From: JAEYZS01 sp031374125
GTDB lineage: Bacteria > Bdellovibrionota > Bdellovibrionia > Bdellovibrionales > JAEYZS01
Reading direction: 5' to 3'
Length of the DNA stretch: 27,408 nucleotides
Assembly (NCBI GenBank): GCA_031374125.1
Contig: JANMFM010000166.1
Location: forward strand, 1 to 27,408
Shown in pieces: positions 20,581-27,408 of the stretch (positions within the stretch are counted from its first letter, which is position 1; each line of letters opens with the position of its first letter). The position numbers were made by a program, and so were the translations under genes. The notes beneath the pieces were generated by a model. It did not search any database. It was not told the origin of the DNA and saw nothing but the letters and a program-made list of their open reading frames with translations.

Positions 20581-21869
20581 ACTACAGCCTCAGGTGAAGG
20601 AACATTTGTGCTTCCGCCACCGATGCTCTCAAAAGAAATATCCTCAGAGTTCTCAAGCATATCAGCCATTGCGGTATCACTTGAAGCCATGCTTTGAGAT
20701 TCTTTTACGATATCCACGAGAGATTCAAATGCCGTAATGGCTTTATCTAAATCTTCTTTTGTATGAGTCGCCATTACGGAGCAACGAATTACAGCTTGTC
20801 CTTTAGGAACAGCAGGGTAAACCACCGGAGTTGTGAAGATGCCCTTTTCTAAAAGTTGTTGGCAGATGTAGAGAGCGCCTTCGTCAGCACCTATAAATAC
20901 CGGAACTACACACGTCTCTGTACCCATCGTGTTTAAACCAATTTTTTCGTAAGCGTTTTTTAGGTAAAGTGCATTTTCTCTTACTTTATTCACAAGTTCT
21001 GGTTCTGCTTTTAAAATTCTTAAAGCTTCCAATGCAGAAGCCGCGCTTGCTGGCGCCAGAGCGGCCGAGAACATAAATGTTCTAGATTTGTGTCTTAACC
21101 ATTCGATCAACTCTGCAGATCCACAGACGTATCCGCCTTGTGATGCAAATGATTTTGAGAATGTGCCCATCAAGATATCTGGTTTTAAATTGAAATGAGA
21201 AGCTGTACCTCTGCCGCCTTCGCCGATAGTGCCAGCACCGTGAGCGTCGTCTACGTAAGTTCTTGCATTGTATTTTTTTGCAAGCGCGTGGATTTCGTTG
21301 TACGGAGACAAATGTCCGGTCATTGAGAAGACGCCATCAACAATGATTAATTTTCCAGAGTCCAAAGGAACAGCTTTTAAAAGTTCTTCGAGGTGAGCCA
21401 TGTCTCCGTGTTTGAAAACATGAATTTTGCCTTTAGTAAGTTTGCAGCCTTCGATGATGCAGGCATGGTTTTCTTCGTCTGAGAAGATATGATCTTTTTC
21501 ACCAACAAGAGCCGTGATTGCACCTTGGTTTGCCATAAAGCCCGTCGCGTAAACAAGTGAGGCTTCATAACCATAAAATTCTGCGATCTCTGCTTCTAAT
21601 TCTTCGTGGAGTTTCAAATTTCCGTTGAGAAATCTTGAGCCTGTACAGCCTGATCCCCATTTTCTTACGGCATCAACAGCTGCTTCGATAACTCTTTTGT
21701 CGTGAGTAAGGCCGAGGTAGTTGTTTGAACCCATCATAACTAATTCTTGGTCATTGAAAATAACGTTGTTACCTTTTGAGCCTTGAAGTGCTCTGAAGAA
21801 GGGGTACATTCCCGACATTTTTAAAATCTTAACGATTTGTAAGCCCTTAAGTTTATGAAATAAATCCAT
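20577..21869 (-). CDS. alpha-oxoamine synthase, probably serine palmitoyltransferase
   Basis: A 430-residue PLP enzyme of the KBL/AONS/SPT group that condenses an amino acid with an acyl-CoA. Signatures: GSNNYLGLTHDKRV, WGSGCTGSRFLNGN, YVDDAHGAGTIG and GTFSKSFASQGG, with the PLP Schiff-base lysine at K239. SRFLNG is more typical of serine palmitoyltransferases than of biotin-pathway AONS. No bio or tdh genes are nearby, while a ceramide-synthase-like gene is directly upstream, so SPT is favoured. A Ser-rich C-terminal extension of about 35 residues is unusual for the family. GGGAG precedes the ATG. Confidence 0.78.
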   Translation of the reverse strand: MDLFHKLKGLQIVKILKMSGMYPFFRALQGSKGNNVIFNDQELVMMGSNNYLGLTHDKRVIEAAVDAVRKWGSGCTGSRFLNGNLKLHEELEAEIAEFYGYEASLVYATGFMANQGAITALVGEKDHIFSDEENHACIIEGCKLTKGKIHVFKHGDMAHLEELLKAVPLDSGKLIIVDGVFSMTGHLSPYNEIHALAKKYNARTYVDDAHGAGTIGEGGRGTASHFNLKPDILMGTFSKSFASQGGYVCGSAELIEWLRHKSRTFMFSAALAPASAASALEALRILKAEPELVNKVRENALYLKNAYEKIGLNTMGTETCVVPVFIGADEGALYICQQLLEKGIFTTPVVYPAVPKGQAVIRCSVMATHTKEDLDKAITAFESLVDIVKESQSMASSDTAMADMLENSEDISFESIGGGSTNVPSPEAVV

Positions 21870-21897
21870 TCCATTACTCCCGTAATCTGATCATGTT

Positions 21898-21949
21898 AAA
21901 TGCCATCGCCCTGAGGCATTTTTCTTTAGTAAGTACCTTTAGTAAGTAT
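21898..21949. repeat. hairpin and 13-bp tandem repeat upstream of the SPT gene
   Basis: AAATGCC (21898-21904) pairs with GGCATTT (21915-21921) and is followed by TTCTTT, a terminator-like shape reading on the plus strand although no plus-strand gene ends there. The 13-mer CTTTAGTAAGTAC (21924-21936) is directly repeated at 21937-21949 with one change at the last base. Confidence 0.45.
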
Positions 21950-22057
21950 TAGTGCAAAGTACTAAAAAACCATTTTTTCTAAGGTTAATAAAGAGTTTTC
22001 TGATAACAGATTCCTAACGGACTCTTGATTGATAGAATGCGTTAAGTCTTCAGATAG

Positions 22058-22117
22058 AACCAGAAGGATAACCAGAAGGATAACCAGAAGGATGACCAGA
22101 AGGATGACCAGAAGGAT
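22058..22117. repeat. five copies of a 12-bp tandem repeat
   Basis: AACCAGAAGGAT is repeated three times and GACCAGAAGGAT twice, head to tail, right after the stop of the 22120-23211 gene. Read on the minus strand the unit keeps frame with that gene, so a stop readthrough would add repeats of SSFW. Such repeats are prone to slippage. Confidence 0.75.
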
Positions 22118-22119
22118 GA

Positions 22120-23211
22120 CTAGGGTTGAAGCGGAGTTTTATCAAAGATTCTGTAAACTTTGCTTTGTTTCCCATTCATAGCTTTGGAGAGTTCATTCAT
22201 TGGACCGTTGTTCGCAAGAACCCAAGAAATTTCTGCATAGTTATAGCCGATCTCAGCGCCAATTTTGTACATTTCATCGACCAACAAACTTCCGATCCCT
22301 TGGCCATGATGTTCTTTGAGAACTCCTAGCGCATAGCCTCTCAATTTTCCTTCTGTGAATTTTTGACGATTAAAATATCTCCATAGTGTTGCCAAAGAAA
22401 ATTTTCCTTCTGATGGTTTTATCATACCGTTGAAATTTGGAATCATGATCAAGCATCCAATGTCTTTTTCGTCTTTGTGAACAATTGCGATCACGCGAAG
22501 ATCTAAAAAATATTTGAACATCAAAACCATTTCATCCACTTGCTCTTTCACAAATTCTTCAAAACCCCAATTGTCGGAAAGTGCATCGTTAAAAATTCTT
22601 GCAATGCTGGTGGCTTCGGCTCTTAATTTTTTCTTATCGGGGAAGCGAACTTTGTATCCATTGGCTCGAGCGGTTTGTGCATTTTTAGTAATCAACGGAT
22701 CGACAGGGACATGAGTTGAAAGTTCGTAAGTATAGAGATCCATGGTTTTGATCATTCCACACTTTTCTAAATATTCTTTGTAGTAAGGAGGATTGTACGA
22801 CATCAGAAAGTATGGCTGTTGCTCATAACCTTCCACAAGGACGCCAATGTAAGGATCTTCCATTCTAAATTGAAATGGACCTCTCATGGTGAGGTGAGGG
22901 TAGAGACTGTGACCTTTGTTGATCAATGCTTGAGCTGCATCGAGATGACCTTCTTTGCATTCAAAAAATCCAAAGTTAAGAGTTTCTTTTCCATCGTGTT
23001 TGTGAACTTTGAATCCACATCTTGCGACCAGTTCGTTGCCTTTTTTCACCATGAAGAGATGTTTTCTTTGAGACTTAATGTCTCCGATCATCATCTTGAG
23101 ATGAAGGTTGAGTGGAGTGACATAGTTGGGATATTTGTCTTTGTAAATCGTTCGTGGCAGCTCAAAAAATTGTTTTAGCTGTCCATTGGACTTGATCTCG
23201 ATAATTTCCAT
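22120..23211 (-). CDS. GNAT-fold acyltransferase, bacterial ceramide synthase (bCerS)-like
   Basis: A 363-residue cytosolic protein. The N-half has RTIYKDKYPNYVTPLNLHLK, GFFECKEGHLDAAQALI and TMRGPFQFRMEDPYIGVLVE, then YNPPYYKEYLEKCGMIKTMD; this series is the conserved pattern of the family that includes the Caulobacter bacterial ceramide synthase. The C-part carries GNAT motif A (VLKEHHGQGIGSLLVDEMY, about residues 285-305). It would N-acylate a sphingoid base to ceramide. I take ATG 23211 as the start, because AGGAG stands eight bases upstream; a longer frame from 23244 has no Shine-Dalgarno. It is co-directional with the SPT-like gene 250 bp downstream. Confidence 0.68.
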   Translation of the reverse strand: MEIIEIKSNGQLKQFFELPRTIYKDKYPNYVTPLNLHLKMMIGDIKSQRKHLFMVKKGNELVARCGFKVHKHDGKETLNFGFFECKEGHLDAAQALINKGHSLYPHLTMRGPFQFRMEDPYIGVLVEGYEQQPYFLMSYNPPYYKEYLEKCGMIKTMDLYTYELSTHVPVDPLITKNAQTARANGYKVRFPDKKKLRAEATSIARIFNDALSDNWGFEEFVKEQVDEMVLMFKYFLDLRVIAIVHKDEKDIGCLIMIPNFNGMIKPSEGKFSLATLWRYFNRQKFTEGKLRGYALGVLKEHHGQGIGSLLVDEMYKIGAEIGYNYAEISWVLANNGPMNELSKAMNGKQSKVYRIFDKTPLQP

Positions 23212-23350
23212 CACGCGCACTCCTGTTTCTGGCAATGTGGTCACAGACTAATGTCTTTGGACCGTTGTTGAGAATAAAAAGAAATTGGGGTAAAAGGGAA
23301 GCATTTTGTGATATAAATATAAGGAAGTATTAAAACTCTCGAGGTAGGAC

Positions 23351-23665
23351 ATGACAAAATTTTTATTATTGCTTCCCACTTTACTGTTATTATCTGTTCC
23401 TTATAGTCATGCTGAAGAAGAAAAAGACGGCGAAGTTAAGCAGTACGTTATTTGTAGAAATCAAAAGATTGTTCGTACAATTAGAGTTGAGTGCGTAGGA
23501 AGTGAGTGCGACACAATTTACACAAAAGATGGCGCAGATAAAATCGAAGGCTCAAATAACAATGTTATGGGCGGCCAAAAAATTTTAGGAAACATTCAAG
23601 CGAACTTAGAAAAAGCGGCTTGGAAATGTAACGACGTCACGGCAAACGCAAAAATCGCAGATTAA
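23351..23665 (+). CDS. small secreted protein with four cysteines
   Basis: A 104-residue exported protein with a signal peptide ending at SHA (residues 1-21), then an acidic start and four Cys (in VICRN, VECVGSECDT and WKCND), likely two disulfides. The middle GSNNNVMGGQKILGNIQANL is a short amphipathic segment. TATAAA at about 23313-23318 could be the -10 box and GAGGTAGG precedes the ATG. Not a family I recognise; probably a periplasmic or surface protein. Confidence 0.6.
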   Translation: MTKFLLLLPTLLLLSVPYSHAEEEKDGEVKQYVICRNQKIVRTIRVECVGSECDTIYTKDGADKIEGSNNNVMGGQKILGNIQANLEKAAWKCNDVTANAKIAD

Positions 23666-23714
23666 TCTTATGGCTGCTGTTGCGCAGATATTCTAATACT
23701 GCTAATCTAATTCA

Positions 23715-24563
23715 ATGAATAAAAATGATCTGCAAAGCGAACTTCATGTCATTATTTGTCAGCTTACATCTACGAATAGTATTAATAGCAACGACGAACA
23801 AATAAAAAAACTTTTAAATAGCATTCCTAATCCTGAAAACGTGGACATAATCAGTTTTCCAGAGAATTGTTTTTTTATGAGAATGAAAGAAGGTGAAGCT
23901 GTTGAGTATCTCACTTTGAATAATGATATTTTTCAGTTCTACAAAGAGTTTGCCAAGAAAAATAATTTACTTATCCACTTTGGAGCAACTCCGCTCCAGA
24001 TGGGCGAGCACAAGTACAACGCCACAGTTTTGGTGATGCCTGACGGATCTATTGAGTCTCCGTACCAAAAAATTCATCTCTTTGATATACAATTAGAAAA
24101 TCAAAAGCCCGTAAGAGAATCCGATGCTTTTGCAAAAGGATCAAAACCTAAACTCATTTCCTATTTGGGTTGGAATTTGGCTTTCACTATTTGCTATGAT
24201 CTTCGTTTTTCGGAGTTGTTTTTGTATTACCAATTAAAAGGTGCCGATGTGGTTTTTATCCCAAGTGCTTTTTTGGTTGAAACAGGGAAGATGCACTGGG
24301 AAGTTTTGAATCGTGCTCGTGCCATTGAGGGCCAGTACTTTGTGGTTTCGGCGGCTCAAGGTGGAACACATTCAGAGACGCGCAAGACTTTCGGTAATTC
24401 CATTGCTGTTGATCCTTGGGGAAATGTCATTGCCCAACAGAAGGATGACTCCAAGCCGAGCTTTATCGCTGTTAAGCTCATTAGAGAAGTGCTCGAGAAA
24501 GTTCGTAAACAAATTCCGATGAAGGATCATAGAAGGATGAAGGTCGAGTTTTTAGACTCCTAG
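23715..24563 (+). CDS. carbon-nitrogen hydrolase (nitrilase superfamily, Nit-like amidase)
   Basis: A 282-residue cytosolic amidase with the nitrilase catalytic triad: E50 (FPENCFF), K119 (PYQKIHLFD) and C160 (FTICYDLRFSELF). The RFSEL and KIHLFD phrases are closest to Nit1/NIT2-type enzymes that hydrolyse deaminated glutathione or omega-amides, a metabolite-repair role. Length is normal. No Shine-Dalgarno is obvious at the ATG. Exact substrate is uncertain within the family. Confidence 0.88.
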   Translation: MNKNDLQSELHVIICQLTSTNSINSNDEQIKKLLNSIPNPENVDIISFPENCFFMRMKEGEAVEYLTLNNDIFQFYKEFAKKNNLLIHFGATPLQMGEHKYNATVLVMPDGSIESPYQKIHLFDIQLENQKPVRESDAFAKGSKPKLISYLGWNLAFTICYDLRFSELFLYYQLKGADVVFIPSAFLVETGKMHWEVLNRARAIEGQYFVVSAAQGGTHSETRKTFGNSIAVDPWGNVIAQQKDDSKPSFIAVKLIREVLEKVRKQIPMKDHRRMKVEFLDS

Positions 24564-24609
24564 TCCTTTATCCAAGCAAGTCTTTACAGATATTACCGAA
24601 AAGTAATCG

Positions 24610-25170
24610 ATGCATAACAACGTTATATTATCATTTATTTTTATATTCCTATTGAGCCTTCCAACGTTTGCTCAGCAGGCAATCTTGGAATTAGGCAGCT
24701 CACTTGCAGATGATACGCTTCCTATCGCGCACACAAGATATGATGAGGCTGTTGAACCGCCAAAAGATAATTTTTCTTCTGTGGGCAAGCAAGATATGTG
24801 GGAAAAGTTCGAGAGAGGTGAATTGGATGAAAAAGCATTCATCAAGCTCCAAGAAGATTATCAGATGCAAGCGAACAATTCGAAAGATCCAATCGTAAAA
24901 AGAAAAATTGCTTCGGACATGAAAGAAAAGAAAAAGGAAGAGCTTGCTAAGAAAAAAGAAGAGCAGGCTCTAAAGCTGGCAGAAGAAAAGAAAAATAAAA
25001 AGAAAGCTGAAGCCAATAAGTTTGATACTGAGATCAACATGATGGCTAAAGAAAAAGAAATTGCACAGAAGAAAGCCCAAGCCGAATTAAAGCCTAAGGT
25101 TGCAGTAAAAGTCGAAAAGAAAAATCGAGCTCCTGCTTCAAAAAAGAAATCTTCTAAGAAAAAAAAATAA
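24610..25170 (+). CDS. secreted Lys/Glu-rich coiled-coil protein
   Basis: A 186-residue protein with a signal peptide (about 1-21, ILSFIFIFLLSLPTFAQQ), a short folded segment (about 25-95, with DMWEKFERGELDEKAFIKLQ) and a long charged helix of Lys-Glu-Ala repeats (about 100-165), ending in a poly-Lys tail. The helix resembles the TolA-type linkers, without its other domains. Its stop lies one base from the convergent rdgB stop. Function unknown. Confidence 0.6.
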   Translation: MHNNVILSFIFIFLLSLPTFAQQAILELGSSLADDTLPIAHTRYDEAVEPPKDNFSSVGKQDMWEKFERGELDEKAFIKLQEDYQMQANNSKDPIVKRKIASDMKEKKKEELAKKKEEQALKLAEEKKNKKKAEANKFDTEINMMAKEKEIAQKKAQAELKPKVAVKVEKKNRAPASKKKSSKKKK

Positions 25171-25171
25171 T

Positions 25172-25747
25172 TTAAAATTTTTGGATCAACTGATTTACAG
25201 CTTGTGCGCGGTGAGAGATCTTGTTTTTTTCTATTACTGTGATTTCTGCAAGAGTTTGCGTTGATCCTTCTGGTACAAAGATGGAGTCATATCCAAATCC
25301 ATTCGTTCCTCGCATATCCTTTGCAATTTCACCCTTAAGAATGCCTTCAAATTTATGCTGAACTCCTTGAGGGTCAAAAGCAATGATCACGCTTCTGAAC
25401 TGTGCTTTGCGGTTACCAGGAGATCTGATGTTTAGCATTTTAAGGACTTTGCTTGTGTTCTCAGCGTCTCGAGCATTATCACCTGCGTAGCGAGCAGAGA
25501 ATATACCTGGCATATTTCCTAGGCCTTCTGCCTCGAGGCCAGAGTCTTCGCCCAATACCCATAGACCTGGCTTGATTGCTTTAAAGCTTTTGGCTTTAAT
25601 AGTGGCATTCTCTTCAAATGTTTTTCCATTTTCTGGAGGAGCAGAGTAAGACTTCATATCTTGAATGGAGAAAACTTGATGTCCCACTAAAAGCTCTTTG
25701 AATTCTTTTACTTTGCCCGCGTTTCCTGTTGCTACCCAAATCTCCAT
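25172..25747 (-). CDS. rdgB: XTP/dITP pyrophosphatase (HAM1/RdgB)
   Basis: A 191-residue house-cleaning enzyme that hydrolyses dITP, ITP and XTP to the monophosphates, keeping deaminated purines out of DNA. Motifs: VATGNAGKVKEFKELL (residues 4-19, substrate phosphate loop), LGEDSGLEAEGLGNMPGIFS with SARYAG (about 66-90), GTNGFGYDSIFVPEG (about 146-160) and the C-terminal SHRAQAV with the conserved SHR. Length is typical. It follows rph by 12 bp in a three-gene operon with the amidase. Confidence 0.93.
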   Translation of the reverse strand: MEIWVATGNAGKVKEFKELLVGHQVFSIQDMKSYSAPPENGKTFEENATIKAKSFKAIKPGLWVLGEDSGLEAEGLGNMPGIFSARYAGDNARDAENTSKVLKMLNIRSPGNRKAQFRSVIIAFDPQGVQHKFEGILKGEIAKDMRGTNGFGYDSIFVPEGSTQTLAEITVIEKNKISHRAQAVNQLIQKF

Positions 25748-25759
25748 GATGCCTACTTT

Positions 25760-26485
25760 CTATTTCAGAGGAAAAAATTTTCCAATGATCTCTGCTTGTT
25801 TTATGAAAATCTCGGCGCAACCTTTAGTTGCGAAGTCTGTCATCTTGTCCATTTCAGATTTTGTGAAAGGATTTTTCTCAGCTGTGCCTTGAATTTCGAC
25901 AAAAGCTTTTTGAGATGTCATAACAAAATTCATATCTGTATCGATGCTAGAATCTTCTTCGTAATTTAAATCCAAATAAGGTTGTCCTTCAGAAAGACCA
26001 ACGCTTACGGCAGCGATGTAGCCTCTGAGGGGAATTTCTTTGATTAGTCCGCGCTCTTTCATTTTTTGAAGAGCAAGAGTTAATGCCACAAACCCACCGG
26101 TGATGGCTGCGGTTCTTGTCCCGCCATCGGCTTGAAGAACATCGCAATCAACAATAATGGATTTTTCGCTGAGCTCTGAAAGATTAGTGATTGCCCTGAG
26201 GCTTCTCCCGATGAGTCTTGAGATCTCTTGTGTTCTTCCAGATGACATTGCTTTTTCACGATGAATTCTTGTGTGAGTTGATCGAGGTAACATTCCGTAT
26301 TCTGCGTTGACCCAACCTTTTCCTGTGCCTTGAAGCCATTTAGGAATGCCTTCCTCAAGAGTTGCTGTACACATCACGCGAGTATTGCCCATTTCAATAA
26401 GAGCTGAGCCCTCAGGATATAAAATTGGATTTGGAATGATATTGATTTTTCTTAAGTCATCAAACTTACGGGAGTCGTGTCGCAT
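25760..26485 (-). CDS. rph: ribonuclease PH
   Basis: A 241-residue phosphorolytic 3'-5' exoribonuclease that trims tRNA 3' ends. Signatures: MRHDSRKFDDLRKINI (start), GWVNAEYGMLPRSTHTRIHR, GRSLRAITNLSEL, IVDCDVLQADGGTRTAAITG (the phosphate-binding GGTRTA) and LDLNYEEDSSIDTDMN with metal-site acidic residues. Length matches the family. It is 21 bp after the amidase and 12 bp before rdgB, the common rph-rdgB pairing. Confidence 0.95.
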   Translation of the reverse strand: MRHDSRKFDDLRKINIIPNPILYPEGSALIEMGNTRVMCTATLEEGIPKWLQGTGKGWVNAEYGMLPRSTHTRIHREKAMSSGRTQEISRLIGRSLRAITNLSELSEKSIIVDCDVLQADGGTRTAAITGGFVALTLALQKMKERGLIKEIPLRGYIAAVSVGLSEGQPYLDLNYEEDSSIDTDMNFVMTSQKAFVEIQGTAEKNPFTKSEMDKMTDFATKGCAEIFIKQAEIIGKFFPLK

Positions 26486-26506
26486 TTTATTCCTTCAGAT
26501 GGGATG

Positions 26507-27286
26507 TTACCTTCGAGAAATAATATGGCTTGAGAACTCTGATTTGTCTATTTTTTCTTTATAGTTTCTGATGCTTTTATAAATAATCTCTGCGATTTGA
26601 TTCTGATGTGTGTTGCCCTTGAGAAGATTCAGTTCCTTATTGTTCGTCACAAATCCAACCTCAATGAGTACAGAGGGCATTGGTACATTAACGAGCACAT
26701 GGAAAGGACCTTGTCGGATGGGCTCGTGTCTGAGTGGCAATTTCTTTTTCCATTGAGAAATCACAGTCTCCGCAAAAATCTGACTATTGTAAACTTGTTC
26801 ATTCTTTTTGAGATCGTCGACGATAACAGCCAAATCACCTTGGGGAGCTTCAGAGTCGTCATCCACTTTGTGTTCATGTCCTTGATTTTCTCTGCTTGCT
26901 AAGAAAAGTGTTTCCTCATCTGGAGGCATCTGGCTTTGAAAATAAACTTCAGCACCTTTTGCATCAAGGTCTGTTGAGCTGTTGGCATGGATACTGATAA
27001 ATAAATCTGCTTTCGCTTTTTTAGCAACTCCGGATCTTTCAAAAAGGGGAACAACTCTGTCCGATGATCTGGTTAAAATCACATCGAACTGTGAATCTTC
27101 ACTTAAAAGCTTAAATACTTTTTTAGAGATACCCAAAGTGATATCAGCTTCTTTCGCACTGTCAGAAATAGCACCCGCATCGGTTCCACCATGACCTGGA
27201 TCAATCACAACTTTGAATTCGGCAGCATGAAGCCCTAAGGACGCAAAGAAGAGCACAAAAAGGATGACGAGATAGAAGTATTTCAT
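26507..27286 (-). CDS. N-acetylmuramoyl-L-alanine amidase (Amidase_3)
   Basis: A 259-residue exported zinc hydrolase that cuts the bond between N-acetylmuramic acid and L-alanine in peptidoglycan. A signal peptide covers residues 1-22 (YLVILFVLFFASLGLHAAEF). Zinc ligands and catalytic Glu are visible: H32 (DPGHGGTDAGA), E46, H100 (SIHANSS) and E209 (IEVGFVTN). It lacks an N-terminal AMIN targeting domain and any LysM or SPOR domain, so it is the minimal catalytic form. First gene of the minus-strand operon with rph and rdgB. Confidence 0.92.
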   Translation of the reverse strand: MKYFYLVILFVLFFASLGLHAAEFKVVIDPGHGGTDAGAISDSAKEADITLGISKKVFKLLSEDSQFDVILTRSSDRVVPLFERSGVAKKAKADLFISIHANSSTDLDAKGAEVYFQSQMPPDEETLFLASRENQGHEHKVDDDSEAPQGDLAVIVDDLKKNEQVYNSQIFAETVISQWKKKLPLRHEPIRQGPFHVLVNVPMPSVLIEVGFVTNNKELNLLKGNTHQNQIAEIIYKSIRNYKEKIDKSEFSSHIISRR

Positions 27287-27378
27287 ATCCTTTTAGTTTA
27301 CGTCTTTTGCAAGAGGTTCAGGGAGATTCCCTTCTAATTAAATCGCTTTAAGACCCATGTCCTAGGAAAAATATTCTT

Positions 27379-27405
27379 ACCAAAAGGTGCTTAGTCGCTT
27401 TTGGT
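27379..27405. repeat. inverted repeat upstream of the amidase operon
   Basis: ACCAAAAG (27379-27386) and CTTTTGGT (27398-27405) form a perfect 8-bp stem with an 11-base loop. It contains ACCAAAAGGTGC, also found at 572-583. The window ends a few bases further on, so its context is unknown. Confidence 0.4.
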
Positions 27406-27408
27406 GTG

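Noticed and set aside
22058..22117. CRISPR-like repeat
   Set aside because: Units are only 12 bp, head to tail without spacers, so it is a simple tandem repeat.
22819..23178. 119-codon plus-strand frame inside the bCerS-like gene
   Set aside because: Antisense of a strongly patterned family protein; no Shine-Dalgarno.
23212..23244. Longer start of the bCerS-like gene (ATG at 23244)
   Set aside because: No Shine-Dalgarno before it, whereas AGGAG stands eight bases before ATG 23211, where the conserved protein begins.
26080..26358. 92-codon second minus-strand frame inside rph
   Set aside because: Out-of-frame shadow of RNase PH, which is intact.

Overview
This AT-rich window looks like chromosome from a Gram-negative member of the Bdellovibrionota (Bdellovibrio/Bacteriovorax-like). 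That placement is an inference from the mix of genes: a large outer-membrane porin, many exported or membrane proteins of unknown function, a serine palmitoyltransferase next to a bacterial-ceramide-synthase-like protein, and an amidase-rph-rdgB operon. No 16S gene or other decisive marker is present.

Layout. Bases 1-141 are the tail of an IS481-like transposase and its IS end. About 500 bp without a convincing gene follow, containing a fragment that resembles a tRNA 3' end, and then a complete tRNA-Pro(TGG) on the minus strand (635-711). A beta-barrel porin (939-2213) has a hairpin leader and a strong terminator. Three small exported or membrane proteins of unknown function follow (2374-3941). 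An AbiE-type toxin-antitoxin pair (4019-5375) sits behind a perfect 25-bp inverted repeat that runs into the toxin start codon.

From 5.7 to 10.6 kb there is a divergent locus. A membrane GAF/class III nucleotidyl cyclase (minus) faces a tightly overlapping operon (plus) of a haem-oxygenase-like diiron protein, an ICMT-like membrane methyltransferase, and a tandem-PilZ protein fused to an N-acyltransferase (GNAT/FeeM-like) domain. I do not recognise this set as a described system and regard it as the best candidate for something new. After it come a frameshifted gene remnant (10714-11176), a membrane protein, and a second toxin-antitoxin-like pair (DUF4160 plus DUF2442/HTH) with its own perfect palindrome.

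A small ribosomal-protein island (L28-L24 minus, S18 plus, 12.9-13.9 kb) carries cysteine-poor L28 and S18, as in zinc-independent paralogues. A membrane-anchored LuxR-type regulator is divergent from a four-gene operon (14.65-19.83 kb): type III polyketide synthase, FAD oxidoreductase, YceI-like lipid-binding protein and RND/MMPL exporter. This looks like a biosynthesis-and-export cluster for a lipidic aromatic polyketide. Convergent to it is a probable sphingolipid locus: an SRPBCC/START-like exported protein and serine palmitoyltransferase (overlapping), and a bacterial-ceramide-synthase-like GNAT protein.

The right end holds a small secreted protein, a nitrilase-family amidase, a Lys-rich secreted coiled-coil protein, and a minus-strand housekeeping operon: N-acetylmuramoyl-L-alanine amidase, RNase PH (rph) and XTP/dITP pyrophosphatase (rdgB).
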